DNA of 64,000 nucleotides from Chryseobacterium pennipullorum (GCF_003384725.1 NZ_QNVV01000001.1:186001-250000); one strand, 5' to 3'; positions 19,732 through 28,520 are shown, counted from the stretch's first letter. Made by a program: numbers and translations. The notes: generated by a model from the sequence alone, not told the origin.

Positions 19732-20385
19732 ATGAAATTTTTTATTGACACAGCTAATTTAGAGCAAATCAAAGAAGCTAAAGACCTTGGAATTTTAGAT
19801 GGTGTTACCACCAACCCTTCATTAATGGCTAAGGAAGGAATCCAGGGAGCTGAAGCAATCAAAAACCATTACAAAACGATCTGCGAAATTGTAGACGGAG
19901 ATATTTCTGCGGAAGTACTTTCTACAACGTATGAAGAAATGATCAAGGAAGGAGACGAATTGGCTGCTATCCACCCGAATATCGTTGTGAAAATCCCAAT
20001 GATCAAAGATGGCATCAAAGCTTTAAAATATTTTTCAGACAAAGGGATCAAAACCAACTGTACTTTGATCTTCTCTCCTGGACAAGCACTTTTAGCTGCT
20101 AAAGCAGGAGCTACGTATGTATCTCCTTTCTTAGGAAGATTAGATGATATCTCTACAGACGGGTTAAACCTTATTCAGGAAATCAGATTAATTTTCGATA
20201 ACTATATGTTCGAAACTGAAATTCTGGCTGCTTCTATCCGTCACTCCATGCACATTATCGACTGTGCTAAAATCGGGGCTGATGTAATCACCTCTCCGCT
20301 TCCTCCAATCTTGAGCTTGCTAAAGCACCCGTTAACAGACAGCGGACTGGCTCAGTTCATTGCAGATTCTCAGAAATTATCTTAA
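19732..20385 (+). CDS. fsa: Fructose-6-phosphate aldolase / short transaldolase
   Basis: A 217-residue class I aldolase of the small transaldolase (TalC/FSA) family. The N-terminus [13 protein letters not shown] and [14 protein letters not shown] are family signatures. The Schiff-base Lys is K87 in NIVVKIPM, and [29 protein letters not shown] follows. It acts on fructose 6-phosphate or in the transaldolase step of the pentose phosphate pathway; many such proteins are true transaldolases, so the exact activity is open. It has its own promoter and terminator. Confidence 0.93.
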   Translation: MKFFIDTANLEQIKEAKDLGILDGVTTNPSLMAKEGIQGAEAIKNHYKTICEIVDGDISAEVLSTTYEEMIKEGDELAAIHPNIVVKIPMIKDGIKALKYFSDKGIKTNCTLIFSPGQALLAAKAGATYVSPFLGRLDDISTDGLNLIQEIRLIFDNYMFETEILAASIRHSMHIIDCAKIGADVITSPLPPILSLLKHPLTDSGLAQFIADSQKLS

Positions 20386-20415
20386 GATCAGATTTTATCA
20401 TCTACACGATAAAGA

Positions 20416-20450
20416 ATCCCGGCACCTTTGGTGCCGGGATCCTATTTTTT
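20416..20450 (+). terminator. Terminator after the aldolase gene
   Basis: Perfect 11-bp stem ATCCCGGCACC and GGTGCCGGGAT with a 3-nt loop, followed by a T run. Confidence 0.9.
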
Positions 20451-20479
20451 ATAGATCAATCTTCTATACTAAAGTCAGA

Positions 20480-21049
20480 TTAGTTTTCTGTCACAATTTC
20501 CCTGACTACCTTACAGGGGTTGCCTACCGAAACGGTATTGGCCGGAATATCTTTGGTCACTACACTCCCTGCCCCTATCACGGCGTTATCTCCAATCGTG
20601 ATTCCGGGTAGAACGACAACATTACCCCCGAACCAGACATTATCCCCCACAGTAATGGGATGGGCATATTCCAGTCCTTCGTTTCTCTGTCGTACATCAA
20701 GCGGATGGCCTGCGGTATAAAAACTGCAATTGGGACCAATGAAAACGTTGTCACCAAATTTTACCTTTGCACAATCTAAAATAACAAGATTATGATTGGC
20801 ATAAAAGTTTTCTCCCACCTCAATATTATAACCGTAATCACACCAGAAAGCAGGCTCTATACAGATATTGGCCTTTACACTTCCTAAAATTTTCCGGATC
20901 ACTTCATTTCTTCTTTCGGCATCAGAATTCTTTATCTCATTATATTCCTGGCAAAGATCTTTGCAGAAAATCCTTTCCCGGATCAATTCCTTGTCATGGT
21001 TGGCATTGTATAAAATTCCTGCTGCGCATTTTTCCTTTTCGGTCATCAT
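20480..21049 (-). CDS. maa: Maltose O-acetyltransferase-like sugar acetyltransferase
   Basis: A 189-residue cytoplasmic hexapeptide-repeat acetyltransferase. The N-terminal Mac domain (MTEKEKCAAGILYNANHDKEL) is followed by left-handed beta-helix repeats (IEVGENFYANHNLVILD; VFIGPNCSFYTAGHPLD; VWFGGNVVVLPGITIG). The catalytic His is in YTAGHPLD. Enzymes of this type move acetyl from acetyl-CoA to sugars. It is likely a single-gene unit that converges with the aldolase gene. Confidence 0.92.
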   Translation of the reverse strand: MMTEKEKCAAGILYNANHDKELIRERIFCKDLCQEYNEIKNSDAERRNEVIRKILGSVKANICIEPAFWCDYGYNIEVGENFYANHNLVILDCAKVKFGDNVFIGPNCSFYTAGHPLDVRQRNEGLEYAHPITVGDNVWFGGNVVVLPGITIGDNAVIGAGSVVTKDIPANTVSVGNPCKVVREIVTEN

Positions 21050-21163
21050 ATAGTAAGGGTATTATGGGGATTTAGCTTAAGTTTCCGGAAAGGTAAGCAT
21101 ATTTACATTAAAGAACATGTCTTTTCAGTGAATTGCCTTTCCCTGAAGATGTACCCTTAAAAA

Positions 21164-21194
21164 AGAAAACAGGACACCACTGAATGCTGTCCTG
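21164..21194 (-). terminator. Terminator after the GLPGLI gene
   Basis: Stem CAGGACA and TGTCCTG with an 11-nt loop. Read on the minus strand it is followed by TTTTCTTTTTT. Confidence 0.75.
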
Positions 21195-21216
21195 TCTATT
21201 ACTAAATAATTTCATT

Positions 21217-22122
21217 TTAATTCACCAGATCCGGCTCTATCGGATTATTGTCTTTTTGAAGCTGGTCCTTCGTTCTCTTTTCCATTTCCCTGAAAACCTG
21301 GTTAGGATCTGAGATTTCTTTTCCGTCTGCTGTTTTTACCTTAAAGACTACTTTTGAAGGAGTATCTCCTCCATTTTTCATCATCATTTCCCTCATGTTT
21401 TTAGTCGGATCATTAACGTATGCTTTCCACGCTTTTTTAAACTGATCTTTTGTCACTTCAATTTCTTTTCCCCCTATACCCAATACTTTTACATTTTCGG
21501 GCAGCTGAAGATCCTGTTCGGAATCCAGAGCTTTTACTGCTTTGTTACCGACGACAGTCATCCTGTGAGAGCCGGTAGAATCTTCAATCATGACAATCAG
21601 TCCCGGCAATCCTGAAAAAACATAGGGCCCGTCCTGAAAGGGAATATCGGTCGTAAACCATGCGGTCCAGTCTCTTCCGCCAAAGCTGGTGGTTGCCTTC
21701 TGGGCATTGTACTCTCCTATTTTTTGTTGATCAGGCAGAATTTTCCATTCCTGTCTTTTATCTTCCTTTATCTTATACTTGTCCATAGAGATGCTTCTGT
21801 AAAGGAAGGTCGTCATCTCAGGATACTGTTTGGTAACTTTATACGAAACCTGTCCGGGCTTTTCACGCCTGTTGATACTGATATTTCCACCCCCTGATTT
21901 CAGCTGTTTTTCCAGCTCTGCCCTTCCCGTGGAATCAGCAACAAATTTATCATGGCTGTAATAGCTTGATCCGTTTTTATCAATATCCAACAGCATCATT
22001 TCTTTTTTCACCTCTTCCTTGTTATGGGAATCAGGAATAAAGGTATACTCATAAAAGAATCTGTTAATCTGGGCATTGACAGCTACTCCCAGTACCAAAA
22101 AAATTAGAATTTTACTTTTCAT
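21217..22122 (-). CDS. GLPGLI family exported protein
   Basis: A 301-residue protein with a signal peptide (MKSKILIFLVLGVAVNAQ) and the family-naming motif in VFSGLPGLIVMIED near residue 170. The region QEWKILPDQQKIGEYNAQKATTSF is typical of the family. Its function is not known. It is the last gene of the blaI-M56-GLPGLI operon, 53 bases behind the M56 gene. That arrangement suggests it depends on the same signal. Confidence 0.88.
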   Translation of the reverse strand: MKSKILIFLVLGVAVNAQINRFFYEYTFIPDSHNKEEVKKEMMLLDIDKNGSSYYSHDKFVADSTGRAELEKQLKSGGGNISINRREKPGQVSYKVTKQYPEMTTFLYRSISMDKYKIKEDKRQEWKILPDQQKIGEYNAQKATTSFGGRDWTAWFTTDIPFQDGPYVFSGLPGLIVMIEDSTGSHRMTVVGNKAVKALDSEQDLQLPENVKVLGIGGKEIEVTKDQFKKAWKAYVNDPTKNMREMMMKNGGDTPSKVVFKVKTADGKEISDPNQVFREMEKRTKDQLQKDNNPIEPDLVN

Positions 22123-22175
22123 AATGAAGAAAAAAAAGCTTTGTCAGTAGGGTCCTGACAAAGCTATGTTGAACT

Positions 22176-24026
22176 TTATTTCTTTGTCTTAATTCTTATC
22201 TCGCCTTTCCTATCTCCTGTTTTATTTTCTTTGAAAACATGAATGCTGGCAATATCTTCAGGCTTTAGTGCTTGTGTCTCTGCCTGAGGAACTTCTCTTC
22301 CGTCTATAAAATACTTTATATTATCCATACCGCTGACGTTAAATTTTTTAATCCCGTTCATCGCGATGTTTCCTTTGCCATCCCTTTTTATAAAGTCTGC
22401 CTGCATTACGATTACTTTAGGTGGATTGCTGATCTTATTAAACTGATCTTCCTTAAAGAATTCTCTTTCCTTTGCATTTTCAATCCTTACCTTTTCATTT
22501 TCTTTTCTTGCGATCTCACCCTCTTTCAGAGCATTTAAGCTTTCTATCCTTGCTTTTTCGCCTTCCAATCTAGCTTTCACACTTTCCTTTCGTGCTTTTT
22601 CACCCTCCTTCATCGCCTTTTTGGCTTGCTCCATCGCTTTTTTGGCCTCTTTCATGGCTTTCTGTACTTCTCTCTTCTCTTTAGCGCTCAGGTCTTTATA
22701 AAACACCGTATTGTTTTTATAAGTGATTCGCGGGCTTTTTGGAGCACCCGGAGCTTTAGGCACAGAAGGAATTTCACCGGGAGCAACATCCGGTTCAGGA
22801 ACATCTACATCTACTTCCATATTCTCAAGAGCAAGCATTTGATTTTTCCATTCCGGAGAATCGAAGTATTTATCGGTCTCCTGAATAGCTTTCTCTGAGG
22901 CAATTTTACCTAATTCGTCAGCCAGTCTGTTGATTTCTTCCACTTTTTTATTAAAGGCATTTGATCCTGGCTTTAACTGATCCAGTTCTTTCCCTTTTTT
23001 GTCCATCTTCTTCTCAATTTCAGCCAGTTTTTTGTCATGGTCAGAATTGATGATCTGGGGTTCTCTGCTATCCTTCTGTTCTGTTTTTGCAGGTCGTACC
23101 GTATCCTTCTGCATCTCAGAAACCGCTTTTTTAAGAGTAAGATTGGTTTCTTCAATTTCATTATTTTTTGCATTAACGAGGTAAGCAAATGCCAAGGTAA
23201 ATACAACCGGCAATGCAAAAATTCTTCGCGCATACCCGAATTTAGTTTTTGGTTTTTGTAACATTTTAAGTCTTTTTTTAAGGTTTGAACTTAGAAACGG
23301 ACTGGTGGCAGGCAACTGTGTTCCGGAAAAGTGGCTTGCTAAAAGCATCTGCGCAAATGCTTTGGTGTCCGAATGCTTTACGGCTTTTTTATCAGCCAGA
23401 TATTCATGGATTAGATTAATTTCTTTTTTAATGATATGAAAAAACGGATTGAACCAGAAAACAGAGGTAATGATCTCAATAAAGATCTTATCAAACGAAT
23501 GTTTTTGTTCAATATGTACCATTTCGTGCTTTAAAATTTGTTTTCCTGCCGGGGAATCCAGGGTAATGGTATTCTTCCAGAAGAGATTTTTAAAGTAGGA
23601 AAAGGGAGCTTCGGTCAGATCTGTACGGTAAAAGTTGATCCCGTCAAAACTTTCTTTATGAAACTGCTTTTTAAACGTACGGATCTTAAAAATTCCGTAA
23701 GTCAGCTTCCCTAAAAAATAGAGAGAAACCAGTCCCAGAGCTGAAAAAATAATGCTAAAATAAAAGTTACCATTGTCTAGTCTTTTTTCGGTGTTAAAAT
23801 TCTGAATCTTATCAAGAAACATATACACATCATTACTCACCTCTATGGTAAAGTCCTCCACTTTTACCAGTGGCAGCAGCAATGCTGTCAACATTGCGCC
23901 CAGAAGGTAGAATCTGTTGTAATGATGAAATGTCTTGTCTTTTAAAGACAACTGGTAATACAGAAACATTACACCAGAGCATACAATTACTTTTCCAAAA
24001 TACAGTACAATTGCTTCCATGGTCAT
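22176..24026 (-). CDS. M56 family metallopeptidase (BlaR1-like) with charged repeats and plug-like tail
   Basis: A 616-residue membrane protease. Membrane spans lie near residues 8-24, 34-50, 90-115 and 265-285. The zinc motif HEMVH is in LKHEMVHIEQKH, and NLIHEYLADKKAV follows. BlaR1/MecR1 relatives sense a signal and relieve BlaI repression. After the last span comes a highly charged heptad-like stretch rich in KARxEGEKAR units (about residues 455-530), and a C-terminal segment (IDGREVPQAETQALKPEDI) that resembles a TonB-receptor plug. It lacks a C-terminal penicillin-binding domain, so the signal is unlikely to be a beta-lactam bound as in BlaR1. Start overlaps the blaI stop (TGATG). Confidence 0.9.
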   Translation of the reverse strand: MTMEAIVLYFGKVIVCSGVMFLYYQLSLKDKTFHHYNRFYLLGAMLTALLLPLVKVEDFTIEVSNDVYMFLDKIQNFNTEKRLDNGNFYFSIIFSALGLVSLYFLGKLTYGIFKIRTFKKQFHKESFDGINFYRTDLTEAPFSYFKNLFWKNTITLDSPAGKQILKHEMVHIEQKHSFDKIFIEIITSVFWFNPFFHIIKKEINLIHEYLADKKAVKHSDTKAFAQMLLASHFSGTQLPATSPFLSSNLKKRLKMLQKPKTKFGYARRIFALPVVFTLAFAYLVNAKNNEIEETNLTLKKAVSEMQKDTVRPAKTEQKDSREPQIINSDHDKKLAEIEKKMDKKGKELDQLKPGSNAFNKKVEEINRLADELGKIASEKAIQETDKYFDSPEWKNQMLALENMEVDVDVPEPDVAPGEIPSVPKAPGAPKSPRITYKNNTVFYKDLSAKEKREVQKAMKEAKKAMEQAKKAMKEGEKARKESVKARLEGEKARIESLNALKEGEIARKENEKVRIENAKEREFFKEDQFNKISNPPKVIVMQADFIKRDGKGNIAMNGIKKFNVSGMDNIKYFIDGREVPQAETQALKPEDIASIHVFKENKTGDRKGEIRIKTKK

Positions 24027-24391
24027 CAGTCTTTATTTTTTAGTTCATCCAACAGCATTTCAAGATCCTCTACGGTCATTTCATTTTTTTCTACCAGAAA
24101 TGAAACAGCACTTTTATACGAACCTTTAAAATAGTTTTTCACCAGGCTTTTCATCGTTTTTCCAGAATACTGTTCTTTGGAAACCAATGGAAAATACTCA
24201 TGCTGTCTTCCGTGTACCCTATAGTCTACAAACTCTTTGTCCTTTAATACTTTTAAAATGGTAGAAACTGTATTCGTATGAGGCTTGGGTTCAGGGAAAA
24301 GATCCAGAACATCTTTTAGAAATCCTTTTTCTATTCTCCATAGATATTGCATGACCTGTTCTTCCGCTTTTGTTAAAGTCTGAATTTTCAT
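24026..24391 (-). CDS. BlaI/MecI/CopY family transcriptional repressor
   Basis: A 121-residue winged-helix repressor: LTKAEEQVMQYLWRIEKGFLKDVL at the N-terminus, then HTNTVSTILKVLKDKEFVDYRVHGRQHEYFPLV (recognition helix and wing), then a dimer-forming tail. It is cleaved or released by the M56 partner in known systems. It likely binds the dyad at 24424-24462, which overlaps its own promoter, giving autoregulation of the blaI-M56-GLPGLI operon. The length is standard. Confidence 0.93.
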   Translation of the reverse strand: MKIQTLTKAEEQVMQYLWRIEKGFLKDVLDLFPEPKPHTNTVSTILKVLKDKEFVDYRVHGRQHEYFPLVSKEQYSGKTMKSLVKNYFKGSYKSAVSFLVEKNEMTVEDLEMLLDELKNKD

Positions 24392-24423
24392 ATTCTTTCA
24401 TTTATTCATGTGATAGCCATTGT

Positions 24424-24462
24424 TACATTTCGTATCACTAAGAAGTTAGTTATACAAATGTA
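24424..24462. promoter_or_regulatory. Candidate BlaI operator dyad
   Basis: A 39-bp imperfect palindrome. The right half contains TACAAATGTA, which fits the TACA-N2-TGTA element bound by BlaI/MecI. The left half starts TACATTTCGTATCACTAA and the right half, read backwards, is TACATTTGTATAACTAA, so 16 of 17 positions agree apart from one inserted base and one change. It overlaps the operon promoter. Confidence 0.6.
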
Positions 24463-24484
24463 GAAATAAATTTCATTCAGACAA
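24455..24484 (-). promoter_or_regulatory. Promoter of the blaI-M56-GLPGLI operon
   Basis: On the minus strand: TTG, 19 bases, TACATTTG, a full match to the Bacteroidota -33/-7 consensus (TTG-N17-23-TAnnTTTG). The -7 box lies inside the BlaI-type dyad. Transcription would begin near 24448, about 57 bases before the blaI ATG. Confidence 0.65.
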
Positions 24485-24720
24485 CTATTTTTTTAGTGAT
24501 AAAAGAGATCTTTTTCATAACTAAATGAAAACCAACACAATAAATAAACAAAAAATAGTATAAACCGGTATAATGGTTATATGATCACTTGATTAATCAG
24601 CAGAAAAAAAATCATTTTTAATGAAAATTCTTAAAACTTGTTAATTTTTATTAAATAAAATTAAAATGAATTTGTTTAAAACGGGAAATTATATTTATTT
24701 TAGTGCTTTAAAAATTTCTC

Positions 24721-25302
24721 ATGAAAAGATATAATTTACTGATTGTACTATTACTGCTTATTTTTAACGTCACTACGGCCCAAAAGAAAAAATCTCCGGC
24801 TGCGGATCTCAGCATATTAAAAGATACAAAATCAAAAATCGAAGCGACAGTTCCGTTGGTTATACAGCACCTTCAGACGATTGCGACAAAAGAAGGAGAC
24901 AATAATATTGTAACGAACGGTAAAATTATGGTTGGGAAAGAATATGGCATTCTGGAATCCGAATGGTATCTGTACAGAAATAATATGAAAAACTGTATTC
25001 TGAACAATTCGTCTAAAAAAGCCAAGAAATGTATGGAATACCATAACAATATGCTGAGAGGTACAATGATCAACTACAATAATTATATTACCAACCTTAC
25101 AAGAAAGAACGGATATCTGGGTGTAGAAGGTGATACTAAATTTGATTTTAAACCTTCTGATATTGCTACCAAACTGAGTGAAGCTTACTTCAATGCCAAC
25201 GATGCTGTAGGGAGAATGAAAGCGGATCAGAAAAGAGAATTTTTGGGGCAGACTATGTCTGATGACAACAAGCTTACTCCTTATGCTCAATTGGCTCAAT
25301 AA
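24721..25302 (+). CDS. Exported hypothetical protein
   Basis: I do not recognise this 193-residue protein. It has a clear signal peptide (MKRYNLLIVLLLLIFNVTTAQ) followed by a basic start (KKKSPAADL) and a soluble, mostly helical, Lys/Asn-rich body with two Cys (NCILNNSSKKAKKCMEY near residues 96-112). It is preceded by a 330-base A/T-rich gap that should hold its promoter and has its own terminator. Base use matches the neighbours. Confidence 0.8.
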   Translation: MKRYNLLIVLLLLIFNVTTAQKKKSPAADLSILKDTKSKIEATVPLVIQHLQTIATKEGDNNIVTNGKIMVGKEYGILESEWYLYRNNMKNCILNNSSKKAKKCMEYHNNMLRGTMINYNNYITNLTRKNGYLGVEGDTKFDFKPSDIATKLSEAYFNANDAVGRMKADQKREFLGQTMSDDNKLTPYAQLAQ

Positions 25303-25325
25303 TATTCTGACATCAATGATATAAT

Positions 25326-25358
25326 AAACCTGTTTTTCTTTAAAGCAGGTTTTTTTTT
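25326..25358 (+). terminator. Terminator after the exported hypothetical gene
   Basis: Stem AAACCTG and CAGGTTT with a T-rich loop, followed by a run of T. Confidence 0.75.
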
Positions 25359-25517
25359 CTTTAAATTGTTTTTTTATTTATACTGTACGGATTTTACCGC
25401 CTTCTTTGTTTCCTTATGAGCAAGACTTACTGAATCTTCTTTTTAGGTTGTAAAAGTCTTAAGAATACGATCAGTGGATGAAGGCAGAGCATTTTCAACC
25501 CCTACTAATACCCAAAA

Positions 25518-25790
25518 AGAACCGCAAACGCGGTTCTACTATTCAGCAAAAAAATCTCCGCCAAAAAAAGCAGTTTTGTGGTACTAATCATAAAACTTTG
25601 GGGAAAAAGTAGAAAATAGGCGGAGACAATTTTGCATAGGCTCTACAGGATCAACTGTCCTACCCTCGATCTGTAGAGCTTTACAAAAATAAGGCTATGC
25701 TTCACGCTGTTAAAAGAATACCTGTAGAATTAAGTTCGGGGAATTGTAGAAATAATTCTACGTACCGGTAACAACCGGCAAGCACCTATT
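25518..25790 (-). other. Structured non-coding region, possible small RNA
   Basis: A 500-base gap (25303-25798) has no coding frame but holds dense inverted repeats. From left to right: AGAACCGC/GCGGTTCT (25520-25539, with a T run when read on the minus strand), TCTCCGCC/GGCGGAGA about 60 bases apart (about 25555-25627), GCATAG/CTATGC enclosing GCTCTACA/TGTAGAGC (about 25634-25697), GTAGAA/TTCTAC and CCGGT/ACCGG (about 25745-25780). Read on the minus strand the series ends in a terminator-like hairpin, as a structured RNA would. I match it to no known RNA family. Confidence 0.35.
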
Positions 25791-25798
25791 ATTTCATA

Positions 25799-26245
25799 TT
25801 ACTTCCACCAGTGGTAGTAATTGTGGAGTCCATCATATTCAAATCCGCAACGGGGGTATAATGTATTTCCAATATCATTGGTCTTTTCGGTTTCCAGCAT
25901 CAGTCCGCAAGCATCTGTTTCTACACACCATTGCTTGCTGCGATCGATGAGGGCTACAGAAAGTCCTTTCCCCCGATAATCCGGATGTACAAATAAGTCG
26001 CTCAACAACCATTGCTTCTGTAATTTTGTATAATGGAATAGCTTGTAAAGCTGTACGAAACCAACAGCCTTACTGTCTACCAGGACCAGAAAAATATCGG
26101 ACTCATTGTTTAAAAACCGTTCTTTAAGGAATGCTTTTCCTTTTTCTACATCAGATTCCTGTCTGTAAAAGACCCGGTAAAGATTGAATAATTCTGCAGT
26201 TTCATCCAGATCCTCAAGATTTGCTTTTTTAATGGTGTAATTCAT
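25799..26245 (-). CDS. GNAT family N-acetyltransferase
   Basis: A 148-residue cytoplasmic acetyltransferase. The acetyl-CoA loop is DLFVHPDYRGKGLSVALIDRSKQW (the V-x-P-x-x-R-G-K-G form, near residues 87-110), and GNTLYPRCGFEYDGLHNYYHW is the typical C-terminal half. The substrate, a small molecule or protein amine, cannot be told. The gene stands alone. Confidence 0.92.
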   Translation of the reverse strand: MNYTIKKANLEDLDETAELFNLYRVFYRQESDVEKGKAFLKERFLNNESDIFLVLVDSKAVGFVQLYKLFHYTKLQKQWLLSDLFVHPDYRGKGLSVALIDRSKQWCVETDACGLMLETEKTNDIGNTLYPRCGFEYDGLHNYYHWWK

Positions 26246-26538
26246 CGTTATTTATTTTGATTAACAGCGCAAAATTACCTTTAAACAGGACTGTCCGCAT
26301 GATCCAGATCACAGTTATCTCACTAGTCCAGACAACAGATATGTTTCACCAGAAAAGAAAAGGCGGAACTTAAAGCTTTCGCTTTCCAATTTCTAAAAGT
26401 GCAATACAATAGATAATAACGACTATAATTTATACAATCCATACAGATCTTCCTTCTGTTTTTTATTAAGAAATACCGCACGTTTCGGATTGTATTCCTG
26501 CTGCCGGCTTCTGAACTTTGTCCTGTAAAAGCAGAACA

Positions 26539-27252
26539 ATGAAAGATATCATGAATAAAATCAAAAACTCAGACTGGCAGCATATTACAGAATCCATGCA
26601 CAAAAATGGCTATGCAATTATTTCAGGTATCCTGTCAGATGATGAATGTGAAATACTGAAATCAGGATATGACCAGTCTGATCTCTACCGTAAAACCGTT
26701 GTCATGGAGCGGCATCGTTTCGGACTCGGGGAATATAAGTATTTCAATTATCCTTTGCCTCAATTGATTCAGACCATCAGGACGCATCTGTATCCTTATC
26801 TGGCTTCTATCGCCAATTCCTGGTTCAAGGCATTAAACATTCAACTTGATTTCCCTTCAGATCACAAAGCCTTCTTACAGCAATGCCACGCTAATGGTCA
26901 GCATAAATCGACTGTGCTTATTTTAAAATATGGCGAAGGAGGCTTCAACACTTTGCATCAGGATTTATATGGTGATCTTTACTTTCCTATGCAAGCCGTA
27001 ATGATGTTGAGTGAGCCTGGTAAAGACTTCACAGGTGGCGAATTTGTGCTGACTCAGCAGGTTCCCAGAGCGCAGTCAAAAGCCATTGTTTTAAAACCAC
27101 AAAAAGGGGATATCCTTATTTTCACCACGAATTTCAAACCTGAAAGAGGAACCAAAGGGTACTACAGGGTCAATATGAAGCATGGGGTGAGTGAAGTGAA
27201 AAAAGGAAAAAGATATGCTTTAGGAATCATTTTTCATGATGCAATTCAGTAA
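26539..27252 (+). CDS. 2OG-Fe(II) oxygenase family protein
   Basis: A 237-residue iron/2-oxoglutarate dioxygenase. The facial triad is HQD in TLHQDLYGDLYFP and the distal His in MKHGVSEV, followed by the 2OG-binding Arg (KKGKRYALGIIFHDA). The ATG at 26539 is chosen over a TTG seven codons upstream. The closest group I recall is the oxygenases found beside Ada genes, which suggests a link to alkylation damage; the next gene encodes an Ada-type metal-binding protein. The substrate is unknown. Confidence 0.85.
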   Translation: MKDIMNKIKNSDWQHITESMHKNGYAIISGILSDDECEILKSGYDQSDLYRKTVVMERHRFGLGEYKYFNYPLPQLIQTIRTHLYPYLASIANSWFKALNIQLDFPSDHKAFLQQCHANGQHKSTVLILKYGEGGFNTLHQDLYGDLYFPMQAVMMLSEPGKDFTGGEFVLTQQVPRAQSKAIVLKPQKGDILIFTTNFKPERGTKGYYRVNMKHGVSEVKKGKRYALGIIFHDAIQ

Positions 27253-27405
27253 TTTGATGGATCTGAAAGGATGGAGGAGTAAGGCGGAATGTGATTATCA
27301 GGCAGTATATCACAAGTAATTAGTATTGATTTAAAAGTAAAGTTCCATTTAGCTTCGTCTTCACCAGGCTTCTTCAGCCGCAGTCCAATCTTTTATTTTA
27401 AAAGT

Positions 27406-27708
27406 ATGATACCTCACTCACAACTATTGCCCCCTGAACTGAGAAGTAAAATCCGAAAACAGCACATTTGTTTGGGCGGAAATAAAAAACTTAAAATCTA
27501 TGGGCTTCTCCATTGCCGATCGGGAAAACGGATGAAAAAGGAGAACCGGGTTTTCTTTGAAAGTGAAGAAGAAGCGTTACAAAATAATTACCGTCCCTGC
27601 GGCCATTGTATGAGGCGGGCGTATAGAAAATGGAAAGGTCTTTCTATTGGATCAGGTACAAAAGTTGTGGGGAGAAAAGGATATTTTCTATTTATACTTT
27701 TGCCTTGA
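27406..27708 (+). CDS. Ada-type metal-binding domain protein with altered C-terminus
   Basis: A 100-residue protein. Residues 30-77 match the N-terminal zinc domain of Ada: IYGLLHCRSGKRMKKENRVF, then NNYRPCGHCMRRAYRKWK. Cys37, Cys65 and Cys68 correspond to Ada ligands, but the second Ada Cys (about position 41) is absent; Cys22 might replace it. In Ada this domain takes methyl groups from phosphotriesters. The last 19 codons lie inside an inverted-repeat element (from 27649), so the native C-terminus seems to have been replaced. The gene follows the 2OG oxygenase by 150 bases. Confidence 0.75.
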   Translation: MIPHSQLLPPELRSKIRKQHICLGGNKKLKIYGLLHCRSGKRMKKENRVFFESEEEALQNNYRPCGHCMRRAYRKWKGLSIGSGTKVVGRKGYFLFILLP

Positions 27709-28150
27709 AGCAAAAGTATACAAAAATTCAAGACTGGAATCATCCGCTAAAAATTGACCTTGTCTCCTAAAATTTCCAAACTCGCATGGATTCAGCATTG
27801 GTTCTTCGACTCAATAGGGTGGCCATGCTCAGACACTGGAAATTTTTTAACGGATTCAAGATCAATTTTTTTAACGCTCCTGATTCCTAGGTCGATTATA
27901 GAATACTTACAACTATTTCCCATGGCTCTGCTACAGAGTTCCCTTAAAATTTGTGCTCAAAAATCTGTGAAAATCAGTGTTATCTGTGGTTAATCCTTTT
28001 ACTTATACGCTACAATCGAAATCATCTCTCTTCAGTCGGTGAATACTATTTTACAGAGTCAAACAGTGATTGGTATACAATCCTATATTATTTTTTCTAT
28101 TCACATTAACTCAAGCTTTTGCCAGGCCCCACAACTTTTGTACCTGATCC
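27649..28150. mobile_element. 502-bp element with 24-bp perfect inverted ends (MITE-like)
   Basis: The sequence GGATCAGGTACAAAAGTTGT plus GGGG at 27649-27672 recurs as an exact reverse complement at 28127-28150. The 454 bases between them carry no plausible gene. They do hold a perfect 11-bp hairpin (TATACTTTTGC and GCAAAAGTATA, about 27694-27720) and an intergenic-style phrase near 27960-27990. No transposase and no clear target duplication are seen, so it could be a non-autonomous element or a dispersed extragenic repeat. The left end overlaps the 3' end of the Ada-domain gene. Confidence 0.5.
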
Positions 28151-28184
28151 TGAATTTCTCCTACTACTGATGGGTGAACTATAA

Positions 28185-28218
28185 CAAAAAAGAGAAGCAA
28201 TATTACTATTACTTCTCT
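28185..28218 (-). terminator. Terminator of the tRNA-fMet array
   Basis: Read on the minus strand: AGAGAAG stem with CTTCTCT, extended by TAATA/TATT, followed by six T. Confidence 0.7.
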
Positions 28219-28225
28219 CGTTGAG

Positions 28226-28298
<73 letters not shown>

Positions 28299-28336
28299 GT
28301 GTATTTTTAGAGTGCTTACCGACAACACTTGCTTAG

Positions 28337-28409
<73 letters not shown>

Positions 28410-28447
28410 GTGTATTTTTAGAGTGCTTACCGACAGCACTTGCTTAG

Positions 28448-28520
<73 letters not shown>

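Noticed and set aside
25518..25790. tmRNA, RNase P RNA, SRP RNA or 6S RNA
   Set aside because: I looked for the conserved parts of the first three (the tRNA-like ends, the GAGGAAAGTCC core, the GGAA tetraloop domain) and found none. 6S could not be supported either.
27754..27993. A 79-codon open frame between the Ada-domain gene and the tRNA array
   Set aside because: It lies inside the inverted-repeat element, shows no protein-like composition, and has no promoter of its own.
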